From contig JABHYW010000014.1 in NCBI GenBank assembly GCA_018656655.1, forward strand, positions 1-38,462: a stretch of DNA of 38,462 nt, read 5' to 3'. Shown piece by piece: positions 13,124-21,689 of this stretch. Source of the stretch: Candidatus Komeilibacteria bacterium (GTDB lineage Bacteria; Patescibacteriota; Patescibacteriia; UBA1558; GWA2-36-10). Within the stretch, counting starts at the first letter, position 1. Every line of letters begins with the position of its first letter. The notes below the pieces were generated by a model. It saw only the letters and a list, made by a program, of their open reading frames with translations. It searched no databases and was not told the origin of the DNA. A program made the position numbers and the translations under genes.

Positions 13124-13146
13124 ACTCACCCTGCTTTTGGGTCAGT
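13124..13146 (-). promoter_or_regulatory. Possible intrinsic terminator/attenuator hairpin in rpoB leader
   Basis: Minus strand ACTGACCC-AAAAGCA-GGGTGAGT followed by TTATTTTTT (stem has one G-G mismatch). Confidence 0.45.
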
Positions 13147-13201
13147 TAAAGTTGTTTATTTTTATTTAAAATAGGCTAGCGGCCAAAAATTTCATAGCCC
13201 A

Positions 13202-13230
13202 ATATTATCAAATTTAGCACTTCCTGTCAA
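13202..13230 (-). promoter_or_regulatory. Sigma70-type promoter for rpoB
   Basis: Minus strand TTGACA-17 nt-TAATAT. Confidence 0.8.
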
Positions 13231-13429
13231 GGTTTTTAGCCTCAAGACCTAAAAACTAAGCTTTTTTAAAGAAAAAATGGCTAAACTTAGCCAACAACAC
13301 TATATATACAGATGAAAAAATTTGTCAAATCAGCCCTATTTAAGGCAATTCTATACACATATATAGCTATTTACCTACAAGTTATCCACACGGCATTCGC
13401 CGTGCGGGCATTTATTTAACTAATTTTAG

Positions 13430-14740
13430 CTATTTTTTTAATACATCTCTAGCGACCTGCCGATCATCATGAGCTATCATTTGACCATTTGGACCACAAA
13501 TAAATTGCTCCGCTCCTTTGCCAGTAATTAAGACTATGTCATTTGTTTGAGCTAAACCAATTGCCCTGGCTATAGCCTGAGTCCTAGATTCTATCTTAAA
13601 TAAATCCTTATCTTCTATTTTGCCCACTTCTACAGCTCCGCTAGATACATTGTCTATAATTTCATTTATATCATCATCATAGGGATCTTCGTTGGTCACT
13701 ATGACAATGTCAGCTTTTTGCCCAGCTAATTTACCCATAATTGGTTGGCGTGCCTTGTCTCTACCTCCACCGCAAGAACCAATTACATGAATTAGCCTGC
13801 TTTTATTTATTGTGGTCAGAGTTTTATAAAGCTGTCCTAAACTTTCAGGCTCAGGAGCATAATCTACTAAAACTTTAAACTCTTGTCCTTCATCTATCCA
13901 TTCTTGGCGACCAGGAATTCCAATTAATTTTGCCTTAGTTAATTTTTCTAAACCAAAGCCCAATTCTTTAACAGCTACTAAGGCTGCTAAAATATTATAA
14001 ACATTAAAACGTCCAATAAAGTTTGTAGCTATTTTATTATTTTTTAGAGAAAAAGCTACCCCCTCTTCTAATTTTATATCTTGAGCCTGATAGTCAGAAT
14101 TATTATCTATAGAATAAGTAACAAATTTATCCACTTTATATTTTTTTAGACGCTCAGTTTCTAAATCATCATTATTACTTACAATAATTTTTGGAATTTT
14201 TTTATTATCTAAAACTTTTTGTTTTGAATTACTTAAATGTTTAAATAATTTTTCTTTATAGGCTCTATAATTCTCAAAACTACCATGAGCTTCAATATGC
14301 TCAGGTGTAAGATTAGTAAAAATTACTAAATCATAATTAATACCAATATGTCTAAATTGTTCTATGCCCTGAGAGGATGTTTCTATCACTGCATACTTAC
14401 AACCAGCCTTAACCATATCTGATAAAAGTCTCTGGGTTTGGAAACGACCAAGCATGGTCATCTTTTTATCATTCAACCACTTCTGGTCAGCTACCTTAAA
14501 ATTAACAGTGGAGGCTAAACCATTTTTTTGATTTAAACTATCTAAATATTGTGAGACAAAATTAACTACGGTAGTTTTTCCATTAGTACCAGTCACTCCA
14601 ATTACAATTAATTTATCGGCTGGATGACCATAATAAAGAGCCGCCAACTTAGCCAAACTTAAATGGTAAGTTAATAATAATTTTTTACCTAATATTTTTT
14701 TAACTAGTTTTTTTAACATCTTTTCTGGGTTCCCAATCAC
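13430..14740 (-). CDS. Mur ligase family protein (MurE-like)
   Basis: GVTGTNGKTTVVNFVSQ ATP-binding motif; FTNLTPEHIEAHGSFENYRAYKEKLF; DYAPEPESLGQLY; likely start MLKKLVKK at 14719. Confidence 0.85.
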   Translation of the reverse strand: MIGNPEKMLKKLVKKILGKKLLLTYHLSLAKLAALYYGHPADKLIVIGVTGTNGKTTVVNFVSQYLDSLNQKNGLASTVNFKVADQKWLNDKKMTMLGRFQTQRLLSDMVKAGCKYAVIETSSQGIEQFRHIGINYDLVIFTNLTPEHIEAHGSFENYRAYKEKLFKHLSNSKQKVLDNKKIPKIIVSNNDDLETERLKKYKVDKFVTYSIDNNSDYQAQDIKLEEGVAFSLKNNKIATNFIGRFNVYNILAALVAVKELGFGLEKLTKAKLIGIPGRQEWIDEGQEFKVLVDYAPEPESLGQLYKTLTTINKSRLIHVIGSCGGGRDKARQPIMGKLAGQKADIVIVTNEDPYDDDINEIIDNVSSGAVEVGKIEDKDLFKIESRTQAIARAIGLAQTNDIVLITGKGAEQFICGPNGQMIAHDDRQVARDVLKK

Positions 14741-15452
14741 CGCTTAAATATTTTTCAACTCTAGCTACATCGGCTGGCTTACCAAGATCTAACCAAATAC
14801 CTTTGAGGTCCATAGCTTTAACTTTACCTTGAGCAGCTAAGAGATTAATAACGTCTGTTAACTCATATTCTCCACGAGAAGAAATTTTTATTTTATCCAA
14901 ATAATCAAAAACCTCTGGTGTAAATTTATAAAGTCCTGTATTTATTAAATTGCCAACTGGCTCTTTGGGTTTTTCTACAATTCTTTTTAATAAATCCTTA
15001 TCATCTATTGCTAAAACACCATAATTTTCTGGATGACTATGCGGCAATCCTGCTACATAAGAATAATCATCATCTATATTAAATCTTTTAAGATCTTCTA
15101 CTGCGTAAAGATTGTCACCATAAACTGCCAAAAAACTCTCTCCAGCCAACATATCTTTTACACATTCTAAAGGGCAAGCTGTACCATATCTATCTTCTCC
15201 TAAAATATCAAACTGGTTAACTAAGGTAATATTAAATTCACCACCATATTCTGCTAAGAATTCTTCCATGAACTCTTTTTTATAACCCACTACCATTATT
15301 ATCTCTTCAAAACCAGCCTCTTTGAGATTTTTCAATAAATAATATAAAAACGGATTACCATTAATTTCTATCAGATGCTTAGGCTTATCTTTAGATAAAT
15401 CTAACATTCTAGTGCCTCTACCAGCAGCCGAAATAAGAACTTTTTTGATCAT
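14700..15452 (-). CDS. Sugar-phosphate nucleotidyltransferase (NTP_transferase family)
   Basis: AAGRGTRMLDLSKDKPKHLIEINGNPFLYYLL signature. Confidence 0.9.
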   Translation of the reverse strand: MIKKVLISAAGRGTRMLDLSKDKPKHLIEINGNPFLYYLLKNLKEAGFEEIIMVVGYKKEFMEEFLAEYGGEFNITLVNQFDILGEDRYGTACPLECVKDMLAGESFLAVYGDNLYAVEDLKRFNIDDDYSYVAGLPHSHPENYGVLAIDDKDLLKRIVEKPKEPVGNLINTGLYKFTPEVFDYLDKIKISSRGEYELTDVINLLAAQGKVKAMDLKGIWLDLGKPADVARVEKYLSGDWEPRKDVKKTS

Positions 15453-15458
15453 ATTTGA

Positions 15459-16472
15459 TTATTTTTTTAATAAACGTTTTAATTTTGAACTTAGATTATA
15501 AAGCTTATACCAAGAAGTATTATATATCAAATCATGTGCTCCTAAAGAAGTAACAGCTCGTCCACCAAAAGATTTTTTAAAGCGTGTAAAGCCTCCCCAC
15601 TTTGCTTTACTACCATCTTCAGGGGCAATGCCCCAAAAATCATAAATCTCTTTGCCAATATCCATAGCTCTTTTAATACTTCCCCACTGCAAAAGTTGAG
15701 GAGCCATATATTTTCTAAAACCATAATCAGAAGCACCGTGTAAATAAGTAGTGGCTTTACCAAAATTAACTAAAATATTTATCGCCACCACAGTACCATC
15801 TATTTCAGCTACGGCTAATTCACCCGCATCATTATCAATTAATACTTTAAAAAGTTTCTGATAATATTCTTCTGAATGAGTAGTTATCTGATTGCGACTA
15901 GCAGTTTTTTTATTAAGCCTAAAAAAATGTTTTAAATCTTCTGCCTCTCTGGAAAATCTAACTTTAACACCCTTCTTGGTAGCTAGAGCAATATTATAAC
16001 GAGTCTTAGCATGCATATCACCCAAAAGCATTTTAACATCTTTGTTTAAGTCTAAAACCCAAGTATCACATGGCTGGACATCTCTAGATTTTGTTAGGCT
16101 ATCTAAAAATAAATCACTGGTTTCTAATTCTAATTTAAAAAATATTTCCTCCTGCTTTCTAGTAGCTACTGTAATGTCTCTGGCTTTAGATAATATTAAT
16201 TCTAGAACTTCGATTCGCTTGTCTTCTGAAATAACAGCACTAATCACTGGTCCCTTAGGAGCATAAAGATAAGAACGATCTAATGGTAATTTATTTTCAT
16301 AAAAAAGGCAGGTAGCTACAACCTGCTCATTATCCAAAACTGTAGCTCGCCAAGATCTAATACTTTGTTGGTTTAAAAAATCTTGCCAAAAACTAGACTG
16401 TAAAAAATTACCAGATACAAATCTGGTTTTCAAAAAATCATCGTAATTATTATTATCAATTACTAATTCCAT
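15459..16472 (-). CDS. FemAB/FemX-like peptidoglycan aminoacyltransferase (GNAT fold)
   Basis: SSFWQDFLNQQSIRSWRATVLD..., TRYNIALATKKGVKVRFS, YDFWGIAPEDGSKAKWGGFTRFKKSFGG. Confidence 0.85.
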   Translation of the reverse strand: MELVIDNNNYDDFLKTRFVSGNFLQSSFWQDFLNQQSIRSWRATVLDNEQVVATCLFYENKLPLDRSYLYAPKGPVISAVISEDKRIEVLELILSKARDITVATRKQEEIFFKLELETSDLFLDSLTKSRDVQPCDTWVLDLNKDVKMLLGDMHAKTRYNIALATKKGVKVRFSREAEDLKHFFRLNKKTASRNQITTHSEEYYQKLFKVLIDNDAGELAVAEIDGTVVAINILVNFGKATTYLHGASDYGFRKYMAPQLLQWGSIKRAMDIGKEIYDFWGIAPEDGSKAKWGGFTRFKKSFGGRAVTSLGAHDLIYNTSWYKLYNLSSKLKRLLKK

Positions 16473-17045
16473 TTATTTTTTATTTACAAACTGTAGAGCT
16501 TGTTTTATCTTAGTGGCTAAATCAGCTTCTTCTTTTGGTAACTGTTTAACAATTTCTTGAGCTTCTATTTGCTTATAGCCCAAAGATACCAGAGCTTCTA
16601 TTACTTGCTTACCATTATTACTGGTAATAGCTTCACTTGATAGATCAATAATAAATTTTTCCTTAAGCTCAACCACTAATCGCTCAGCTGTTTTCTTACC
16701 AATTCCTGAAACCTGCTGAAGGACTGCATAATCTCCACTAGTAATAGCTCGTTTAAGCTCATCTACGTCTGCCAAAGCCAATACATTCAAAGCACTTTTT
16801 GGACCAATACCTGAAACTGAAATAAGTTTTTTAAAGAAATCCAATTCTTCTAAAGAATAAAAGCCATAAAGATCAAAAGCATCTTCCTTTATATAAGAAT
16901 GAATAAAAAACTCTGCTTTATCGTCTATTTTAATAACATCTAGATTTTTTAAACTCAAAAAAACCTCATAACCAATATCACCAGATAAAACAATGGCTGA
17001 TTTGGTTAGTTTTTGGCTGATTTTCCCTTTTAGGTAAGCTATCAT
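16473..17045 (-). CDS. ruvA: Holliday junction branch migration protein RuvA
   Basis: MIAYLKGKISQKL, GIGPKSALNVLA and GIGKKTAERLVVELKEK helix-hairpin-helix motifs. Confidence 0.95.
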   Translation of the reverse strand: MIAYLKGKISQKLTKSAIVLSGDIGYEVFLSLKNLDVIKIDDKAEFFIHSYIKEDAFDLYGFYSLEELDFFKKLISVSGIGPKSALNVLALADVDELKRAITSGDYAVLQQVSGIGKKTAERLVVELKEKFIIDLSSEAITSNNGKQVIEALVSLGYKQIEAQEIVKQLPKEEADLATKIKQALQFVNKK

Positions 17046-17105
17046 AGTAAAGTAATTCTAGCAGACTTTTATCAGTTTTTCAATCTAAAAACTATATAAA
17101 AATTC

Positions 17106-17134
17106 TTGACAGTAAATATTAAATATAGTAGTTT
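17106..17134 (+). promoter_or_regulatory. Possible promoter of 17197 gene
   Basis: TTGACA-17 nt-TAGTTT (weak -10). Confidence 0.4.
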
Positions 17135-17196
17135 AAATTGTTAGTTTTAGATAAATAAGATTTCAAAATCGTTCACTACAAACAAAGGAGACTATT

Positions 17197-17994
17197 GTGC
17201 AAAACGATGTTCCTGCTACCATGAATTATCCTGTCCGCAACATTGCGTTATGGCGCTGGTGCTTGATAACCTTTTGGGTCTCGCTGGCTATGGCTATCAT
17301 CAAACCATTTGGGCTACACATTCCAAATCAGTCACTGTGGCTGATTCCGTCGATCATACCAAGCTGGTTAACCTGGTCAATCATCAACACACTCTTTGTG
17401 CTGACCTCCATCTGGCTACATACTAACGTATGGAGTTTATCCTTACTCAAAAAGACAGAAGAGCACGATGATCGCCTTTTGGCTCTAATCCAAGGAGCTT
17501 TCATCGGTTTTATCTTCGGTCAGGTCTACAGCCTACTCTTCCTGGTGATTGTCTGTTGGATACTCTGGGTATTAATCCATAACTACTTTTCTACTGATCA
17601 AATCTTCAGTAGACGGGCAGACAACTACGGACTAGGTGCAATGCTGATCTATTTCTATATGATTAATATCTGCACTGGCTATCAATCAATTGCAGGTGAT
17701 TTTTCCTGGCTAGGCATTCTAAAGGTCTTTATCTGGCAACCAGTCCTATACCTAGGTAACACCATCATTGTTATCCTGACTATCCTCCTAGCCTATATAA
17801 CCATCAGCTTGCTTTGGCGGGGAATCCCCAAAGGAGGCAAAAAGTTATGGAGAGGTATCTACCACATTGGCAAAGTCCTCTTCTTCTTTCTCGTAATTAT
17901 GGTTCTATTAATACTAGACGCCTGTGATTGGTTCTATGACTGGTGTGCAAAACACCTAAACAATCTCCGTATCTGGATTTTTCCGCCCATTTAA
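17197..17994 (+). CDS. Hypothetical multi-pass membrane protein (GTG start)
   Basis: SD AAAGGAG then GTG; several hydrophobic spans; C/G-richer codon choice than neighbours. Confidence 0.75.
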   Translation: MQNDVPATMNYPVRNIALWRWCLITFWVSLAMAIIKPFGLHIPNQSLWLIPSIIPSWLTWSIINTLFVLTSIWLHTNVWSLSLLKKTEEHDDRLLALIQGAFIGFIFGQVYSLLFLVIVCWILWVLIHNYFSTDQIFSRRADNYGLGAMLIYFYMINICTGYQSIAGDFSWLGILKVFIWQPVLYLGNTIIVILTILLAYITISLLWRGIPKGGKKLWRGIYHIGKVLFFFLVIMVLLILDACDWFYDWCAKHLNNLRIWIFPPI

Positions 17995-18017
17995 ACCACA
18001 ATGGTCTCATGTCTCCC

Positions 18018-18061
18018 AGTCCTGAACGCATGTACACATGCCTTTAGGACTTCTTTTTTTA
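18018..18061 (+). terminator. Intrinsic terminator after the membrane protein gene
   Basis: AGTCCTgaacGCATGTacACATGCctttAGGACT followed by a T-run. Confidence 0.8.
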
Positions 18062-18100
18062 GCTAGACAAGTTATTATATATATGATAAAAATTGCTATT

Positions 18101-19360
18101 ATGCCAAACAAAAAATACCAAGTAGAGCTCCTAGCCCCAGCTGGTTCTTATGAATCTTTAATGGCTGCTATAGATAATGGCGCTGATGCTATTTATTTTG
18201 GTGTTGGTCAAATTAATATGCGCTCCCAATCAGCAGCTAATTTTGATTTAGAGGATCTTAAGAAAATAGCTAAAATCTGCCAAGAACATAATATAAAATC
18301 ATATTTAACTATCAATACGGTATTATATGACAATGATATTAAGATGATGAAGAAATTAATTGATGTTGCTAAAGAAAATAAAATTAGTGCAGTAATTGTG
18401 GCTGATATGGCCGCTATCCAATATGCTCACAGCGTTAAAATGCCTCTCCATATTTCTACTCAGCTTTCTGTATCTAATATTGAATCCGTTAAATTCTTCA
18501 GCCAATATGCTCAACAAATAGTTTTGGCTCGCGAGTTAAATATAGATATGATTTCTAAAATTAGCCAAGAGATTAAAAAGCAAAAGATTACTAATCCTGA
18601 TGGTGATTTAATTCCTATTGAAGCCTTTGCTCATGGGGCTCTATGTATTGGAATCTCTGGTCGCTGTTCCATGAGTCTATATAATGAAAATTCTTCAGCT
18701 AATAGAGGAGCCTGCCGTCAAATGTGCCGACGTAAATATAAGGTAACTGATTTAGAAACCAATAAAGAAATGGTTTTAGATAATGAATTTGTAATGAGTC
18801 CTAAAGATATTTGTACTATTGGATTTTTAAAAGACTTTTTAGCGGCTGGTATCTCTAGTTTAAAAATTGAAGGTCGAGGACGCTCCCCTGAATATGTAGC
18901 CACTGTTATCAAAGCTTATCGCCAAGCGATAGATAGTATTAATGATGGTACTTATACTTTGAAAAAAGTTTTAGCTTGGGAAAAAGAATTAAATACAGTA
19001 TTCAATAGGGGAATGAGCGATGGATATTATCTCGGTAAATCACTTCATGAATGGTCAGCCTCTGGTAATAGTCAGGCTAGTGAAAAAAAATATTTTGCTG
19101 GTATAGTAACTCACTACTTCCCTAAAGCTAAGGTAGCTGAAATAGATTTACAAGCTTACGATATTAAAATGGGTGATAAATTTTCTATCACTGGTGAAAC
19201 AACTGGCGTTTTATTTGGTAAAATAAAATCTATCCAATTAGCAGACGAATCAAAAACTAAACAAGCTAAGCCTAATCAAATTATTACTATTTCAGTTGAT
19301 AAGCCAGTCAAAAAAAATGATAAACTTTATATTATAAAAGACAGAAAAATATATGACTAG
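18101..19360 (+). CDS. Peptidase U32 family protein (ORF track start 18038; likely start MPNKKYQVELLAPAG)
   Basis: ELLAPAGSYESLMAAIDNGADAIYFGVG; CIGISGRCSMSLYNENSSANRGACRQMCRR U32 signature. Confidence 0.93.
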   Translation: MPNKKYQVELLAPAGSYESLMAAIDNGADAIYFGVGQINMRSQSAANFDLEDLKKIAKICQEHNIKSYLTINTVLYDNDIKMMKKLIDVAKENKISAVIVADMAAIQYAHSVKMPLHISTQLSVSNIESVKFFSQYAQQIVLARELNIDMISKISQEIKKQKITNPDGDLIPIEAFAHGALCIGISGRCSMSLYNENSSANRGACRQMCRRKYKVTDLETNKEMVLDNEFVMSPKDICTIGFLKDFLAAGISSLKIEGRGRSPEYVATVIKAYRQAIDSINDGTYTLKKVLAWEKELNTVFNRGMSDGYYLGKSLHEWSASGNSQASEKKYFAGIVTHYFPKAKVAEIDLQAYDIKMGDKFSITGETTGVLFGKIKSIQLADESKTKQAKPNQIITISVDKPVKKNDKLYIIKDRKIYD

Positions 19361-19405
19361 CCTTCGGCTAGCTCAGGCTCAAATATTAAAATAAATAAAA
19401 TTGAA

Positions 19406-19636
19406 ATGAAAAAATATAAATTATATATTGACCGTGACAAATGTATTAGCTGTGGAACCTGTGTCAGTCTGATGCCAGAAGTTTTCGAAATAGACGATGC
19501 TGATGGTTTAATCAGAGTTGAAAATTCTAAACCCCAAAAAGGATACTTCATCTTAGAAATAGACGAAAGCCAATTAGAGAGTTTTCAACAAGTAGTTGAT
19601 TCTTGTCCTAGTCAAGTATTTAGAATCCAAAAATAG
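19406..19636 (+). CDS. Small single-cluster ferredoxin
   Basis: DRDKCISCGTCVSLMPEVFEID...CPSQVFRI. Confidence 0.9.
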   Translation: MKKYKLYIDRDKCISCGTCVSLMPEVFEIDDADGLIRVENSKPQKGYFILEIDESQLESFQQVVDSCPSQVFRIQK

Positions 19637-19728
19637 TATAATACCCCCTCTTTTTTTCTCCCCCTAATTTAAGGGAAGATGTCCGATAGGATAGAAGGGG
19701 TATTTTTGTTTAATAAATTTTAACAACC

Positions 19729-19824
19729 AAAAAACACCCCAATCGCGCAAGAGTGTTTTCCGGTCTGTCCTATGAGACAGGATTTTACCTCTAAAAACCC
19801 TTTCGACAGGAGTTAAATAAAGGT
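19729..19824 (-). ncRNA. Candidate ~95-nt stand-alone small RNA, unknown family
   Basis: Minus-strand TTGCAA-17 nt-TATAAT (19859-19831), internal hairpins, and terminator stem AAAACAC...GTGTTTT plus T-run at 19759-19729; no ORF. Confidence 0.6.
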
Positions 19825-19897
19825 ACTCATATTATAACAAATAATAAAAAACATTGCAAAGGCTTTAAACTCTTTTTTGATTAATAAGCTTTGATTA

Positions 19898-19926
19898 TTG
19901 ACAAATCATTGATTATAAACTAATGT
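19898..19926 (+). promoter_or_regulatory. Promoter for structured ncRNA
   Basis: TTGACA (19898)-17 nt-TAATGT (19921). Confidence 0.7.
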
Positions 19927-19932
19927 AAGTAA

Positions 19933-20400
19933 ATGTTTTGTTCTATATCAAGTGCTTGTGTGGAGTATTAATATCTCCTAGTTAGTCTGGTTTTTCCATG
20001 AGACCACTTACCAGCCGAATGCTAGTTCCGTGCAAGCACTACCAATCACCCACACATTTCCGTGTGGGTAAGTCGACTAAAAGGTTTGTGTTGTTTCCGC
20101 TGCAACAACAGAATACCTGAGTCGGCTTAGAAGGGAGACTGTGTAACTTAGCGGCCCACAGTCTTCCTTTTCTTTTTCCTTATAGTCCCTTAAAGGAAGG
20201 TAGCTCATGAAAAAATTGTACCAAAGTTTGTCATCTATATGACACGACCATCCGTAACTTCTTTCGGTAGCCACAAGCCTCGTCCTTTATGGAAATCTGT
20301 CATAGCTGACACCTTCTGTTTTTTCTCTTTTGGACTTTATAGTCCCTAAGGGAAGCATCTTAGTCTTCTGGCCCAGTGATTACATCAATGGGCCTTTTTT
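19933..20400 (+). ncRNA. Candidate ~465-nt highly structured non-coding RNA, family not recognised
   Basis: Own promoter and strong terminator (GGCCCAGTGAT-TAC-ATCAATGGGCC-T6); many strong stems: AGTGCTTG/CAAGCACT, CCCACACATTTCCGTGTGGG, TAAGTCGAC/GTCGGCTTA, GGGAGACTGTG/CACAGTCTTCC, TGTCATCTATATGACA, GGACTTTATAGTCC; no credible plus-strand ORF. Confidence 0.7.
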
Positions 20401-20412
20401 ATTTAAACAAAA

Positions 20413-20430
20413 ACCCGCTAAATAGCGGGT
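20413..20430 (-). terminator. Intrinsic terminator after dnaN
   Basis: ACCCGCTA-AA-TAGCGGGT with minus-strand T-run. Confidence 0.8.
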
Positions 20431-20436
20431 CTTAAA

Positions 20437-21537
20437 TTACTGCCTAATAGGCATTACTAAATAAATATATTTATCATCGCCAAGTGGTTGAACCAAACCT
20501 GGTGAAGAATTATTATTAATTTTAATATTTACTTGAGTGGTTCCTAGTTGAGCTAAACCATCTAATAAATAACGATAGTTGAAAACAATATCATTATCCT
20601 CTCCTGAGATTTTGGCATCAACTTTAGCTACGGAAGTACCAGTGTTTGAAGAGGCGGTGGCAATGATTATTTTCTGATTTTTAGAATCTAAACTCAAACG
20701 AATATCATTTATACCTGACTTACAAAATAAAGCTACGGATTTTACAGCAGGAACCAACTTATTAATATCACACTTAGCTTCAGTTTTAAATTCAGCTGGA
20801 ATTATTTGATTATAGTCTGGATATTTTCCATCTATTACCCGAGAGGTAAGTTCTACACCATCAAATTCAAATAATATTTGGTTTTCGTTGAAATATATTT
20901 TTAGTTTCTTTTCTGTTTGTTCATTTAATATTCTACTAAGCTCTTGAAGTGTTTTTAATGGAATTATTAAGTCTGTTTTTTGAGTATTTGTAAGATTTAA
21001 TTTCTTTTCGGCTAAGCGATAACTATCAGTAGCAGCTAAAATTAAATTATTATCTTGAAAACTAAAATTCACAGCGTTGATCTCTATACGAGAAGTGTCT
21101 AGAGAGGCTGCTAAGAGTGTCTGGCTGAGACTTTTCTTAAATTCTTGGACTGGTAGCTCAACTACATTAGTTTTATCCATATCAGGGATTAGAGGAAAGT
21201 CTTCTGAAGCTAAACCTTTAATAGTTGTTTCTTGATTTGAAGATTTTATTTCTAAATTATCATCTTTAAGAATTATTTCAATATTTTCCCTAGGTAGGAA
21301 AGATACAAAACTATGAAGAAGCTTAGCATCTACAGTAAATTCCCCTTCTTCTTCTATTTTGCCACGAACTGAAACTTTAATACCAAGTTCTAGGTCTGTG
21401 GTTATAAGGGTTAAGCCTTCTTTATCTGCTTTAAGCAAGACATTATTTAAAATAGGAAGATTAGAACTCTTGTTTGCGATATTTGATACAAGAGATAATC
21501 CTTTGTTTAAATTTTCTTGAGTACAAACGATTTTCAT
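20437..21537 (-). CDS. dnaN: DNA polymerase III beta sliding clamp
   Basis: MKIVCTQENLNKGLSLVSNIANKSSNLPILNNVLLKA... and C-terminal YIYLVMPIRQ. Confidence 0.97.
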   Translation of the reverse strand: MKIVCTQENLNKGLSLVSNIANKSSNLPILNNVLLKADKEGLTLITTDLELGIKVSVRGKIEEEGEFTVDAKLLHSFVSFLPRENIEIILKDDNLEIKSSNQETTIKGLASEDFPLIPDMDKTNVVELPVQEFKKSLSQTLLAASLDTSRIEINAVNFSFQDNNLILAATDSYRLAEKKLNLTNTQKTDLIIPLKTLQELSRILNEQTEKKLKIYFNENQILFEFDGVELTSRVIDGKYPDYNQIIPAEFKTEAKCDINKLVPAVKSVALFCKSGINDIRLSLDSKNQKIIIATASSNTGTSVAKVDAKISGEDNDIVFNYRYLLDGLAQLGTTQVNIKINNNSSPGLVQPLGDDKYIYLVMPIRQ

Positions 21538-21689
21538 ATAATTATTTCTTACTTGTTATTATTATAATATAAATAAGTATTAGTATTAGAGCCTGTGGAA
21601 ATGTTAATAAGTTTTAGAATTTGGCTTAAAAGTTTAGGAAATTTTTGTTTTTATTTATATTTTTGCTGGGGGTAAAGTATGTGTATTTT

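Noticed and set aside
15542-15763. Minus-strand ORF of 73 aa
   Set aside because: Alternate frame within the FemAB gene.
20106-20130. ACAGAATACCTGAGTCGGCTTA resembling the RNase P RNA 3' core ACAGAACCCGGCTTA
   Set aside because: An insertion breaks the motif, the matching GGAAAGTCC 5' core is absent, and about 270 nt of transcript follow; covariance search needed before calling rnpB.
20077-20274. Minus-strand 65-aa ORF
   Set aside because: Falls in the structured ncRNA, no RBS evident, composition explained by RNA stems.
19933-20400. Group I intron-like elements (GACTAAAAGG at ~20074 and TATAGTCC at 20181, resembling R and S) in the structured RNA
   Set aside because: No convincing P/Q elements and no flanking split tRNA/rRNA exons; independent promoter and terminator argue for a stand-alone RNA.
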